Part shown: positions 41,229-52,895 of the stretch, piece after piece
Layout: each line of letters starts with the position of its first letter
How positions within the stretch are numbered: position 1 is the first letter of the stretch
Source: Metellina segmentata
Taxonomy: Eukaryota; Arthropoda; Arachnida; Araneae; Tetragnathidae
NCBI GenBank assembly: GCA_947359465.1
Contig: OX375879.1
Span: forward strand, 89,875,578-89,939,577
Direction of reading: 5' to 3'
DNA length: 64,000 nt
Notes under the pieces: model-generated
What the model saw: the letters and a program-made list of their open reading frames with translations, nothing else
Told to the model about the DNA's origin: nothing
Databases searched by the model: none
Made by a program: the position numbers and the translations under genes

Positions 41229-41260
41229 TTTTGTGTAGAATCCAAACTTGTCACAACAGT
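40885..41260 (+). mobile_element. Tc1-like remnant related to the 1.8-2.9 kb element
   Basis: DSIPRRLQKVIDY near 41008 is the same Tc1-type C-terminus as near 2112-2172 (minus). The downstream ACGCTCCCTCAATGGTTTTT then ATGGATTTTCT matches inverted 2034-2072, and TTTTGTGTAGAATCCAAACT at about 41231 matches the inner part of the long arm. A (GT)n run interrupts it. Confidence 0.7.
41148..41225. repeat. (TG)n microsatellite
   Basis: About 39 uninterrupted TG/GT units. Confidence 0.97.
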
Positions 41261-41449
41261 TGCTTTCTATAGTATGCGAAAAACAATTTATATTAAAATT
41301 AAATGTACTTCAAATTTAAAAATGAAAATCACCACCTTCTCGACAAACCCTAAAAAGGTGATATAAATTACTTAAGAATAAGTTTAACACGTTTACCTTC
41401 TGTTCACTGCGACAAAGAATTTTATTTTGTCAAGCTTTAGTTCCGATAT

Positions 41450-41735
41450 TTTCTAGGTTCTTGCTTCGAATCTGGGTCAGTGCATGGATGTTTGTGTGCA
41501 TGGATGTTACAGAGGCGGCTGGTGCCCCTTGAATCTGTCGTGGCCGAAAGTTCTCACGTTGGGTTGGTATGGAAGTTTGGAGAGTGTAATGCGAGCTCAG
41601 GTGTTGCCTCGTCATCTGACCATGGTTAAAAAATTACGTGTTGTCCTCGGCTCTTTGAAGAGATTGAACCCGGACCGTCGTCAATGGCCCGTTGTGTTGT
41701 TTTAGTACGACGTAAATTTTAAAAAATTACCAACT
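41450..41735 (+). repeat. SINE1 copy
   Basis: From TCTAGGTTCTTGCTTCGAAT (degenerate B-box) through GCATGGATGTTTGTGTGCAT and TCGTGGCCGAAAGTTCTCAC to GGACCGTCGTCAATGGCCCG and TACGACGTAAATTTTAAAAA. Confidence 0.82.
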
Positions 41736-41739
41736 ATTA

Positions 41740-42450
41740 ATATTTTCTAACATTATTTTTCCAAGAATGGCAACGTGTTCATTTAAAGTTTTCTTTTACT
41801 TTTACACTTACTGCTGGAAACAGAATCCGTATAGCATTTTTTTCTATTTCGTAAATTCGGTTTCTGAATGGAAACTAAGGATGCAGCTATGGTGAACCAC
41901 AGTTATGGGACTATAGACCTGAGTAGTAAATTCTAAAAGTGCGGCATTATGAAATATTCATAAAATAATTTTTGGCTTTTCTTGGGAAAAATGTTGTTTC
42001 ATTTTAGAGCGCAATTTTGTTCGTGTCGCAGAAGTGTTTTCCAGTTCTATGCGGGCGAGGCGAATACTTTCACGTGATCTATCTTTAGAATTTCGTTTTT
42101 AAAAAACAATACTTTCATGTAGCCTCATGCAATCGCATAATTCAGAAAGTAGAGAAGAAATAAAGCAATACAATTCTCTTTTCAGTCCTTTGGAGTCCTT
42201 TCTCTAAAACAAGACAATGGGATAGGCAAGGTAGGATAGGGACTCTTTATTTCTGTTATAACAGAAATCTCCGCATATTTGTGTGAAGACCTATTCAGAA
42301 AGCCCGTCTGTATTTTGGAAGCTTTTCGTGGTCAACAATTAATTGAAATCCAAATTTAATGTTGCGTGTGCATAACATTATTATTAACGAAACTAATATG
42401 GAATAAATTATCTTCTAATTAATTAAATAAGTATATTCTATAATCCCGCA
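41740..42450. other. No feature recognised
   Basis: AT-rich sequence; no protein-like frame. Confidence 0.5.
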
Positions 42451-42454
42451 TTGT

Positions 42455-42492
42455 GTGTGTGTTGCTTCAGTGTGATGTAAATTGAACTACAT
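42455..42492 (+). repeat. SINE1 tail fragment
   Basis: GTGTTGCTTCAGTGTGATGT then AAATTGAACTAC matches the end of the tail. Confidence 0.45.
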
Positions 42493-43049
42493 ACCTACCT
42501 TAAATACTTATGCTTGATCCTTTTACTGTATTAAACTTATTTTATCTACTTAATTTATTTAAACAATTCTGCAAGCTAATTCTCTTTTGATCAGAGGGTA
42601 GCATCTGCCTCGTTTGACTCACTTTTCCAAAACGGCTATCCTCACTTCTGATGGAAACTACGTAACTATTGAAGTTGAGAATGTTACTTGCCAGTTAAAT
42701 AAAGCTTTCAATAAAAAATAATTTTTTAATTGGAAGCATGAAAAACAAATGTTAGTTTTAATGAGTTTAATCTTCTTGTAAAGGTACACATATACAGCCC
42801 CTTGATTTAGCGTTGTCCCAACGTTGTCTTGTTTCTTGTCCCTATGTTTTAGCGGGACAAGAAACCAATATATGAAGCTATTTTTCTTGTTTCATCCCAT
42901 TCCATCTCATTCAATGATAATCACCCAGGACTTGGATAGATTCGTATGTTTCAGATACTGATCGTATTGCTTAATGTTAAATGAGCATTTCAAAGCTGCT
43001 TAAGGATTCAGTGAAGGCCGCGATAAACCAGTTGATAAAAGTCAGGGAT

Positions 43050-43315
43050 AGCAACTGGAAGCTAGAGAGTTCGAGACTTGATCCAACGACCGTCAGATAC
43101 GTGGGAGCTGGTGCTTGTCAAATGTGTGGCCTCAAATGTCCTCACGTTGATGTGGTGGGTAAGTTTGGAGAGTGAGTGGCCAGCCAATGGGCTAGCTCAG
43201 GTGTTGACCGTGGTTCAAAATTGCAAGATGTCCTCGAATGTCTCCCTTCGGAATTGACCCCGGACCGTCGGCAATTGTCGTCTCTCAAGTGCGACATAAA
43301 TTAAACTACCTTCCC
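43050..43315 (+). repeat. Diverged SINE1 copy
   Basis: TAGAGAGTTCGAGACTTGAT resembles a B-box; the body shows CAAATGTCCTCACGTTGATG and TAAGTTTGGAGAGTGAGTGG, and the tail TTGACCCCGGACCGTCGGCA and AGTGCGACATAAATTAAAC. Confidence 0.7.
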
Positions 43316-43724
43316 GGGGATTCAGTGGTTTTGTCCAATAGACGTAAAATATTAGTAACTTGAGCACTGATATTAAGAGGACCTTTAAATGGCATGACAT
43401 TCATGTCGAATAATAATTACGTGACTGCTCTGAAAATTTTTACTTCTGTCGTGTTATTGCCTCGTTTGGCAATATAACTTCTGATCGCACGGGAGATGTG
43501 TTAAGCATTTCTAGAGGAACGATAAAATTGGAAAAATCGCCAGTCTACTACTATGCCTATCGGATGATGAATCAATAGAAGGTAGTCATCTCCCGTCTTG
43601 TAGATTAACCAGATGATGAATGAATTTTCTTTTCCTCCCGTAAGACAAAAGTAGTCTAAGGGTCACTTAACAACTAGTTTTGGTTTCATGATACTGAGCA
43701 CATAAAGGTTTCCATTACTCATTC

Positions 43725-43912
43725 TGCCTTTTAGTTTCGTCAATGGCTTTCTTACTGCGCTACCTTTATGCGAGATGTAGGCAGTGCAGGGTGAATTCCT
43801 TCCTATGTTTATTTCTCTCTTCTGATGTGTATACCTATTTACTTGAAATTGTTTGGCGCAGCTTCGCCAAACATGACCTCTTGTACCATGAAACCTAACT
43901 AAGCAATCGAAC
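43725..43912 (+). repeat. SINE2 copy
   Basis: ATGTAGGCAGTGCAGGGTGA then ATTCCTTCC, GTTTATTTCTCTCTTCTGAT, GTTTGGCGCAGCTTCGCCAA and ACCATGAAACCTAACTAAGC follow SINE2 order. Confidence 0.6.
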
Positions 43913-44490
43913 CTGTCATTTTTTTTAAATTCAAAATTTAAGGGACATTTCGAGAAGGGGATGTAAAGGCCCATCGCCTTCTGAATATGTCACTGGAAAG
44001 TAATTACTACATAATACAAAACTATTTTTTAAGATTTGTAAAACTTTCTTCAAATGAATGTTAGATGAAAAGCACAGTTCACGATGACAAAAATTTTAAA
44101 TTGATTGCAAAAATAAATTAGTATGTGAAGGATGAAACAAGTCTCGATATTTCTGCTTTATCAAATGCTCGGTTGAGGATTCTCACAATCTTTTCGAAAG
44201 TAATAGAAGATTAGGGCACAGTTTCCCAGGGCTATTCCTGAAGTATTATCTGCCGCCGTGCAAATATCAGCAGACTGCCTATTTTTCTACGAAAAAAAAA
44301 AGATTTTCTAGTAAAAGATCGCCGTTTATCAAGCAATGTTCTGAAAATAATCTTGAATGGTCCAATTTCCTTTCTCCCTACTCCCTAAATGCCATAGTGT
44401 TAAATGAGCATTGTATTGAAGGATATTTTTGAATCTCATTGACGAATTCAGACTTATATTTTACCTCTGTCATGAGCGATATAAATATAT
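43913..44490. other. No feature recognised
   Basis: AT-rich; no gene or terminal repeat seen. Confidence 0.5.
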
Positions 44491-44492
44491 AA

Positions 44493-45165
44493 TTTCCGAT
44501 ATAAATATCCTCAGCCAGCAATTTTTTTTATAGCTTTGTGATTCCACATTCATTTCAAGAAGGATTTGAGACCCGTGAACTCTAATACTGTTGGTGAATG
44601 CGTTTTGAATATTCAAATCTAATGGACAATTCACATAATTCTCCGATATAACTATCCTCATCCTGCATTTTTTATAGCTTTGTAATTCCACATTCATTTC
44701 AAGAAGGATTTGAGACGCGTGAACTCTAATACCCTTGGTGAATGCGTTTTGAATATTCAAATCTAATAGACAATTTGTTGCATGTTATTCATTATAAGAA
44801 CACAATAGTTCATAACACAAGTAGTTCATTTAACTTGTTTAATTTATTATTTCTGGATTAGATAATGTATACGATTACATAGTCCAGAAGTCAACATGAC
44901 TTTCAATAATCCACGCCCACGGGCTCGTTGCCGCTTCTTTTACAAGACAACAACAACTACCGTTGCCACTTAAACACACACATAAAAACATATAAAAGAT
45001 TACGATTACAATATGTCACATTCACATAATTCTCCGATATAATTATCCTCAGCCTGCATTTTTTTATAGCTTTGTAATTCCACATTCATTTTAAGAAGGA
45101 TTTGAAACCCGTGAACTCTAATACTCTTGGTGAATGCGTTTTGAATATTCAAATCTAATGGACAG
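44493..45165. repeat. 145-bp repeat in three copies
   Basis: Copies at about 44493-44635, 44636-44778 and 45020-45165 share TTATAGCTTTGTAATTCCAC, ATTCATTTCAAGAAGGATTT, GTGAACTCTAATAC and TGGTGAATGCGTTTTGAATA. The first two are adjacent; about 240 bp of unrelated sequence separates copy three. Confidence 0.93.
44776..45012. mobile_element. Insert between repeat copies, possible solo LTR
   Basis: The block begins TGTTGCATGTTATTC and ends near ATATGTCACA, giving TG...CA edges as in LTRs. A TATAAAAG is at about 44991. It interrupts an otherwise tandem array. Target duplication is not clean and no internal retroelement is seen. Confidence 0.3.
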
Positions 45166-45351
45166 TATACGGAAATCCATAAGAGGGGTGCCTTATTACA
45201 TACCTAGAAAGAACCTACAAAAAAAAATAGAATCGAAAAAATAATTTTCGTAGCGTAATGAACTTGTAGGTAACGAACAAATTACTAATATCGGAAGTTT
45301 TACTTTTCGAAATACTTATATTTAAATTTGGAGGCATGATGCTCCTGTCCT

Positions 45352-45368
45352 CCCCCCCCCCCCCCCCC
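45352..45368. repeat. Poly-C run (17 C)
   Basis: Seventeen consecutive C; assembly length may be unreliable. Confidence 0.9.
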
Positions 45369-45652
45369 TACTTTGGACTACGTGGAAGTACACATAAGAA
45401 CGGCACTGTGCACCTTGATGTAAATTATAAAGTAAAAACCAACTGGTGACCTCATATGGGGAAAAGAAATTTTCCGAAAATATGATTTCTTCTTCCACCC
45501 CCAAGTAATTCATTCCAGCGAAGGAAGCGCTCCCCGGTCACGTGAAAGAATGAATCAGGGTCATGCAGTCGGTGATAATGTGTTATGCCCGTCGTCCTAA
45601 TTAACCTAAATTTTAAAAGTGTTTAAAGGCACTGCTCTGTTGTGACGTCTCC

Positions 45653-45835
45653 ATGGTGAAGCGGCGGACAGTACATCCGCATAATGAAATCGTGTTTTGC
45701 GAAGATGAAAGCAATTTCTGCACACAGCATTACCCAGAAATTTATGGTGCCGACACCTTTAATGGCATGTCCGTAACCGATTGCATCATTGATGGACACA
45801 CATGTTTGTACTCGGAAAGCGTCGAGGGGATGTAA
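45653..45835 (+). pseudogene. Possible DDE-transposase fragment
   Basis: The 60-codon frame reads VKRRTVHPHNEIVFCEDESN and GMSVTDCIIDGHTCLY. The 'VF..DES.F..QH' pattern resembles the first catalytic Asp region of Tc1-like transposases (VFSDES.F). No flanking transposase or terminal repeats were found; identity is weak. Confidence 0.3.
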
Positions 45836-46284
45836 GACCGCGGCTAATCTCCGAGCCTAGTTAATGGGGGTGATTTGGATTCCTCGCGAATGTTCCGGAA
45901 AGCAAATTTTGACTTGTGTTTCTTTTCTCTTTGTGTGATCGCCGTTCGACCCTAAAATCAATGAAAAATAGAATTACGAGAAAGGTTCTGGGATTAGTGT
46001 TTACGCTCTCGTGCTCTGCAGTTTCGGAATTTTTTCGATTGATATTTTTCTCGAATATACTTCGCCTCTTTTCTAGATTGATTCGTGATTTGGATCTTTA
46101 TGGTCACTTAATTCATCATTTTTGAAATATAAACTGATAAATTATACAGTATAAAATAACTATTTTTATTATTAATCAACGTGAACATGCATTTAATGAG
46201 ATTGTTTTGTAACGCATTGTATTTGCTTTTATGATATATTTGTATAATAATGTTTAATAATTAATTTGACTGAACTTGGTTTTA

Positions 46285-46840
46285 TGTGACCCCCTTCCTT
46301 GTTCTCTCAGACAAATTCAATTTCTTAGGAACGGCTTTATATAAACAGTAAAACAAAAATTGCTTTAAGTAACACAAGAGCATATGTAAATTTTATGTCT
46401 CGTTCGATAAAATACAATTTTAATTTCTTAGACTTCATTTGGTAGGAAGGTAGGTTCGGGATCAATACCAAAGAAAAATATCTTCGTAATTTTGAACCAC
46501 GATCAGGTGACGAGGTCAACACCTGAATTGATACCCCAATCTCTTAAGTTAAACACCATGTCAACGTGAGGAAATTTGAGGCAACGATAGATTCGAGTTT
46601 CGAACTCGTAGTCCCACGATTACGAATCCGCTACTCTTTCAACCAGGCTACCATGACTCTCAAGACCTGTTAGGACTTGGTTTCTAAGTACCCCTTGTTC
46701 GCTGAGACAAATTCAATTTCTTAGAAACTTCCCTCTATAAACAGCAAAAAAAAAAAAAATAGCTCTATGCAACACAGAAGCGTATTCATATTTCATGTCC
46801 CATTCGATAAAACACAATTGTAATTCTTTAGAGTGTGTTG
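46285..46840. repeat. Direct duplication flanking a SINE1 copy
   Basis: About 46285-46440 and 46687-46840 share GACAAATTCAATTTCTTAG, TATAAACAG.AAAA, TTTTATGTCTCGTTCGATAA (TTTCATGTCCCATTCGATAA) and AATTTCTTAGA. A minus-strand SINE1 lies between them. Confidence 0.75.
46435..46680 (-). repeat. SINE1, inverted, diverged
   Basis: On + it reads GTTCGGGATCAATACC, TTGAACCACGATCAGGTGAC, CCATGTCAACGTGAGGAAAT and TTTCGAACTCG, ending at CAACCAGGCTACCATGAC; this is the SINE1 tail-to-head order inverted. Confidence 0.75.
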
Positions 46841-47071
46841 CTACTTGGAAGTGCGAATAATTATTTTGAAGCTAGGTAGTTGAGTTAGAGCATCTATCCA
46901 TTGTGCTAGTGCAGTTAGACGATACATCACATCAGTACTAAAATTCATACCCAAACTACACCGTACCACAAACTCAAAACCCTACAAATACACTTTTAAT
47001 TACTAAAGTACATAGTCGGACACAAGACTTATCAGAGGAGAGTCTGAGCTCTAGGTTATTCTAGGAAATCT

Positions 47072-48268
47072 GCACTGACGAGCTAAAACATTATTACCAT
47101 CCCCACATTTTTCAATGAACTTGTCTGGATGACGTTGAGGGCACGTGATTAAGTGAGAATGGTATTTAACTGCTGCTGGAGAAGGTAAGTAATCATTCTT
47201 GCACTTACTTTTGAGAGTGATGGGAAAGGCTGCTGATCTAACCGAATTTGAAAGAGGGCAGATCGTAATGGCCCGAAGACTCGGAACGAGTATCACCGAA
47301 ACTGCACGACTTGTAGGTTGTTCACGATCTGTCGTTGTTTGTATTCATGCAAAGTAGATAAATGACGGTGACACCAACATTAGACGACAAGGTTTTGGTC
47401 GTCCACGTGTCATAAAAGAAAAAGGACATCTGAGACTGCCCCGCTTGGTAAAGCAAAATAGGCGCGAGAAAGTGACTCAGTTGACAGCCCACTACAATGT
47501 AGGTCTAAGCGCAAGAGTTTCGGAACACACAGTTCAGTGGACACTGTTGGATATGGGACTGTGCAGCAGACGTCCCACTAGTGTGCCTCTGTTGACCAAG
47601 CTTCATCGTCAACTACGCCTACAGTGGGCCTGGGAGCATTTAGACTGGACCATGGATGAGTGGAAGAGAGTTGCCTGGTCAGATGAATCCCGATTTCTCA
47701 TTCATCACGTCGATGATCAAGTCAGGGTGCGCCGTCTGCCAGGCGAACAGTTGCTCCCATCTTGTACAGCAGGTCATACACGACGTTCTAATGGACATAC
47801 AGGACGTACTCATGGACGACTGTGGGACCCGTAGTTGTTGTAGAACAGACCATGAACGCTTCGAACTATCTGAACATCATTGCGGATCAGTTGCACCCTT
47901 ACATAGCATTTGTCTTCCCAACTGGAAATGGAATCTTCCAGCAGGACAACCCCATGTCACAAGGTTCGGATTGTGTTGGTTCCAGGAGCATACAGATGAA
48001 TGCCACTTTATGTTCTAGCCACATAACTCCCCGGATTTTAATACGATAGATCACATTTGGTGTGTCATGGAGCGGCAGCTCAGAGCTCCAACACCACCAT
48101 GTCCGAATATTTCGACGTTGCGTGACCGCTGCTTAGACATTTGGTACAACCTGTCTTGAAAAACTTGTGGCATCTATGCCCAGGCGAGTTGCAGCTGTTT
48201 TGCAGGCCAAAGAAGGCGCAACGCGTTATTGAGTAGGTGGTCATTATGTTTTGGCTCTTCAGTGTATA
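47072..48268 (+). mobile_element. Second Tc1-like transposon, inactive
   Basis: Left end GCACTGACGAGCTAAAACAT and inverted right end ACACTGAAGAGCCAAAACAT are imperfect inverted repeats continuing to TTA(TGA)CCA(TC/CC). Length is about 1.2 kb. A broken transposase lies between them. It is a different lineage from the 4773-6152 element. Confidence 0.85.
47220..48232 (+). pseudogene. Tc1-like transposase pseudogene
   Basis: The ATG at 47220 starts [20 protein letters not shown], then [20 protein letters not shown], an HTH. One TAG near 47355, then GFGRPRVIKE, VTQLTAHYNVGLSARVSEHT and VAWSDESRFLIHHVDDQVRV (first Asp). A frameshift near 47800 moves to VVVEQTMNASNYLNIIADQL and FPTGNGIFQQDNPMSQ (second Asp, QDN). 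After further shifts comes WCVMERQLRAPTPPC and ends EGATRY at TGA 48230-48232. Few lesions suggest a fairly recent copy, but it is inactive. Confidence 0.9.
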
Positions 48269-48784
48269 TTTTAATCTAAATCATTCCAAATGTATCCCAA
48301 GTCACATTTTTTACGAAATCCGGATTATTGCAATTTTAGAATCTTGGAAGGTAGTTTCAAGACTTGTTAAAAAAAGCAGAAAACTCTTTGAAATATCTCG
48401 CCTGTGAAACGTACGCCAGTCTCGTGTAGTCACTGCTAAAACAGTCCTATCAACTTTGGTTCTTTATTCAAACGATCAGTAATAATAGAAAAATCACCGT
48501 ACTGTTAATGAACTTTGTGGCTTCTCTAACGATTGTTGGGAAAAAATGCAAGATTTAAAATCCCCACAGAGTAAACAATTACTCAAGCTTTATTTTAATT
48601 CAAATTTGGAAAATATTTACAATTACAAGTGAGGAAAAACAAAATTTACCGATCCATTCATTATTTTCAAAACTAAATAAACTATTAGGGAAATATATAA
48701 ACATCATTTTAAACTTTTGATAAACTAAAAAATTCTGAAAGATTTGAAAAAATATTTCAGAATTTTCTTATTAAAGGGGGGTTG

Positions 48785-49095
48785 TTGATTTAACGTCGCA
48801 CTGGAGCAACACAATGGGCTATTGTCGACGATCATGGAGCAATCCCGAAGGAAGAGAACCGGGAACATCATCACGTAATTTTGAACATTGGGCAGATGAC
48901 GAGGTAAACACCTAAGCTGGCACCCTACTCTCCAAACTTTCACATCATGCCAACGTGAGGACATTTGAGGCCACGAAATATTTAACATGTACCAGCTCCG
49001 TGCACCAGACGGTTTTTTGTTGGTTCTAGTTTGGAACTCGCAACCTACCTGTCGTCAATCCGCTGCATCTCCATCCTGGCTACCGCGAACCTTCT
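48785..49095 (-). repeat. SINE1, inverted
   Basis: On + it reads TTAACGTCGCACTGGAGCAA, CGGGCT-type tail, ACACCTAAGCTGGCACCCTA and CTCTCCAAACTTTCACATC, down to the tRNA-like head near GCATCTCCATCCTGGCTACC. Confidence 0.8.
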
Positions 49096-49219
49096 CATCA
49101 AGGGTATTCCTTGACAAATGATATTGGCTTTTCTGAACTAACAAAAAAAAATCGATGAACTCAATTGTATATGTTTTTCAAATAAGTGGCTTGTTACAAT
49201 ATAGATTTGTTTGGATAAA

Positions 49220-49468
49220 TCGCTTACTCCTTTCAACAACGTCAAATCTCAAAAATCGGCGGTTTTTAGCTATGCCTGTTTTCAGAATACCCTGAAAGAG
49301 TAGTATATCCTTGCAAGATTGTCATACCTCACCGCTCAATATTTAGCCTCTAGAGAGCAGAAGTAATATTTATTTTTACTATATTTCATTCTACTGTTAA
49401 ACTTTAAATTCACTCTCCTGAAAAATTACGTTTTTTGAGATATGACGTTGTTGAAAGGAATGAGCGAA
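49220..49468. mobile_element. MITE with inverted repeats of about 36 bp
   Basis: CGCTTACTCCTTTCAACAAC then GTCAAATCTCAAAAA at the left is inverted at 49432-49467 (TTTTTTGAGATATGACGTTG then TTGAAAGGAATGAGCG). No coding content. Confidence 0.75.
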
Positions 49469-49469
49469 A

Positions 49470-51340
49470 TAGTTTGTTGTAAAACAGCAGAGGCAATTAT
49501 GATTATCGAATGATCATCTGAATACTATTAGAACGCCTGCTGATCAGTAGATTCAAATGGAAATGATGCACTCACTAAAGGAAAACAACACTTATTTCAT
49601 TCGCATCATAACATTTCTCATTCACATTTTTTACTTAGCCTGGATCAAAATTCGATCAGTTCCATGATGTCCTTTCTGCGAAAAACGTTTAAGAAATGTC
49701 TCCGCTCACCATGAATGTCCTTTCATGACGTCCCGAACTCTACAGTACGTGATCAGGACTAAAAAATGCTACTACCTGAACAGTTGTGGCAGTCAATTCT
49801 TTATTTCTACCACATATATCACAGGTGTGACTAGTTCTAATAGTTTCTAACCAAGTGTTGAATAGGGTAAAGACAAAGTAACATCTAAGTTAATGTGATG
49901 TCTAGTGACGTCAATGACGTCTTAAAGTAACGTCTAATATTCAGCAGACAATGATCCGTTAATATAAAAAAAGGTTTTTAGTACTAATAAAGTACCAATA
50001 AAAATAGAAAGATTAACAATACAAAATAAGTCAACTTTATAAATATAAAATTTATAATGAGAAGGAAATTTTTAACCTGATACTTGAATAAATGAAAGGT
50101 ACCGTGAAGTATAAATGGTATTAGATGGAGAATATGAGTACATTCCGCAAGCAACGTTTAAAGTCCTTACAATTTTTTTTATGTAGTAATACTTTGAAAA
50201 AATTACTGTTGTATTTTTGGATCAATGAAGTAATTTTAGAATGCATTTCCAACTTCCTTAATTTTCTTTCAGTTCTTCCATTCATCAAAAGTCTTTGAAC
50301 TTAAGATCTATATTTTAAAACTAGTCGAAGAAAATTTTTTGAGGCAAAAAGCAAAATTAATGCTTAATATACTAAAGTAGGTGATATATAAGGTGCTTAA
50401 AAACTTAAGGTAAGAGCTATCAAAAAATTATCTCGAGTTTTTTTCTCCATTTAAAAAATTTGTAAAGTTGATTATTGATCAATTTAGAAAACATGACAGA
50501 TATTGTTTTTGAAATTATTAATTCATCTGAATAAAAATTGTGCAAGATCCTCCAGAATATACATCGTATAAATTTTTTTATGAAATATATCCTAGAAGTT
50601 TAAAATTGTGTATGATGATGCTTAACTCAATCATTCTCAATTTGCAGCTTCGAGACAATATAAAAATTGATTTCTATTAATGATCTTATCTTTATTAAAA
50701 GGGCATCGTGTTAGATGTAATCCGGAGTAAACAGAAAGATTTGGTTGTCGTGCTGGAAAAGGCACTTGGACACAATGTTGGGTTATTTTCAGTTATATTA
50801 GAAACATGCGATCGTTGCCATGCTAAGAAATGTCATTCAACATAGACTAAATTATAGTAATAAGACGGGATTTTCGCATCGACGTCCTGTTTAAGTACCA
50901 GAAGTTATGGACAGTTTATGTTAACACAGCAAAACAAAGGGTAATTTTCTGATGATCAGATATGAAGCTATAGCAAGCGCGAATGAACCAGCGTAACTTA
51001 GTGTCTACCAAAAAGTACTTCATGGTAGAGTTGGGGGTTACACTGGTATTTATACTACCCATTTGTAAGTTAAGCTGTGGAGTGGTAGCTAAGCTCGCTA
51101 CAAAGCTAATGGCAGCGAAGTTAATCCGGTAAAATCGTCCTTAGACTCTCTCTTGATGATCTTGAGAACTAAAAAATGTGGCACTCGTCGCAGATCATAG
51201 TTGCAATCTTTTAAACGACAGTAATTTTTTTAAATTCTATGCCTGAGGACAATATTTTCTTGCTGTCCAATAAAGGCACGATTTTGCAGCCTATTTGGGA
51301 AGGAAAGGTGGTCTCAGCAATATCACATAACTTCTTAGTC
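49470..51340. other. No feature recognised
   Basis: AT-rich DNA; no protein-like frame, SINE or paired terminal repeats identified. Confidence 0.5.
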
Positions 51341-51343
51341 TCA

Positions 51344-51561
51344 TAACCCTGCAAGTGGTTTAGACGAGATATCTCGTCCTCTATAATCTGGCCAATTAAA
51401 ATATTTATGCGATCATCAAGATATTGTAGATTTTTTTTTATGATGATGAGATCAAGATGTGGTAATTTATCTTCAAATTACAAGATATCTCGTCCATGAT
51501 CAGACCAGCTTTGCTAATGACGAGATACCTCGTCAAGACAGCCAACTAATAGGAGGGTTAA
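51344..51561. mobile_element. piggyBac-like MITE, copy B
   Basis: It begins TAACCCTGCAAGTGGTTTAG, carries the palindrome GACGAGATATCTCGTC, and ends GACGAGATACCTCGTC... to AGGAGGGTTAA. It is homologous to 30775-30978. Confidence 0.7.
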
Positions 51562-51564
51562 ATT

Positions 51565-52650
51565 ATCTATCTTCAAGTGTTATCAATCGCAACGTCCAGT
51601 GTCTTCTATTCCGATTTTATTAAGATGTGCTCGGTAAATAGTCGTGACCTGTCGTCAATTTAAAATGTGCTGTAAAATATCTTGGTATCTTGGGGGGAAT
51701 TTGACTTATCAAGAGTTGCTTCCAAGATTTTCCTTCAGTTTTTACCTGACGTTCATATTTTATGTTTAAATTAATAGCGTCGAATAACCACTTTGGATAA
51801 TTCCACGCATATTAAATCATGACTAAGGTTTATCTTTGCAAAGAATGTGAGATTGTAAACATTCACCACAAAATCTATCATTTTGGAAAATCCAAATCTC
51901 ACGTTGAATTTCGGAGGTTGTAAAGTACTAGAATAGGACAGACATTGTTTGATCAAAATGTTCTTGCATTCGTATGTTGACCCCAGTTCCCTCTGGGTTC
52001 CTGATTCACATTCTGTTTTCTAACCACTGTTTTCGAATTCGACCCCCAATTGTTACATCGAGTTATGCTTTTCTTAGACGAGATTAGCGAACTTTTCTAT
52101 AACTTTAGCGTGAATCGCTAATAAGTGCACGTATCTCATTAATGTTTTCTAGCTGACGTCAAAACACATTTTATGTCTTAATTTTTATTTTGACACAACC
52201 ACTTATTAACCACCATAAAACCACTATGGACAACTTAATTTTAAGTTTATTTATATCCCAAGTTTTACTAGACTATTTTTTCTTTTTATCTCATTCTCTT
52301 AACACGTTTTCGAAATAAATATGTTTATATAACATATATTTGATTGTAATGTACAATTTACATAGCTCTGTGATAAAATGTAACTAATAAAGTTATCTGT
52401 GTTAATTAATGCATTCATAGAGATTATTGAACAATGGATCAATTTTAAAGTTAATCTCTATAAAACATCCCCTATGCATTCATTAAAATACATTTGAGAT
52501 AGTATTTGAGATTACATGGAGTAATAACTTGACTATACCCCTCGTCAACAGGGATTAGATGGTCGTCCCATTTGTACATTGGGATATCCTTGACCCGTTA
52601 TTGTAGAGCATATGACAATCGATAGTTTAAATGCACTAATCGTAAAGTCT
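51565..52650. other. No feature recognised
   Basis: AT-rich DNA; no features supported. Confidence 0.5.
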
Positions 52651-52675
52651 TCGAATTTATAGATTAGTGAGTGAC

Positions 52676-52729
52676 ATGATGGAAGTACGAGTCCACGGCG
52701 CTACCCCTGTGGACATCTTTTCAAATAAG
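52676..52729 (+). CDS. Candidate short first exon, unidentified
   Basis: Two ATGs (52676, 52679) open 18 codons (MMEVRVHGATPVDIFSNK) that end at AAG|gtaagt, a consensus donor. It is less AT-rich than its surroundings. No family or downstream exon is recognised, and a short open frame before a donor can arise by chance. Confidence 0.2.
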
Positions 52730-52814
52730 GTAAGTATTCCCTCTTCTATCTGTGATACTCTCTAAGCCTCTTGATGAGTTAGGCGTGTGGAATGAAACAA
52801 GTTTTACAAATATA

Positions 52815-52895
52815 TCTCTACTATTATAAAAAGAAGTGTTTGTCTCTCTGTTTGCCGCAAAATCCTGACGATTTCAAAGTGCATGAAACTTTCTA
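52815..52895 (+). mobile_element. Helitron-like 5' end
   Basis: TCTCTACTATTATAAAAAGA then AGTGTTTGTCTCTCTGTTTG resembles the TC...CTATTA.AAAAG.....GTCT.TCTGT start of arthropod Helitrons. No 3' end was matched to it. Confidence 0.4.

Noticed and set aside
41082..41366. 94-codon frame with long CV repeat
   Set aside because: The repeat is the translation of the (TG)n microsatellite.
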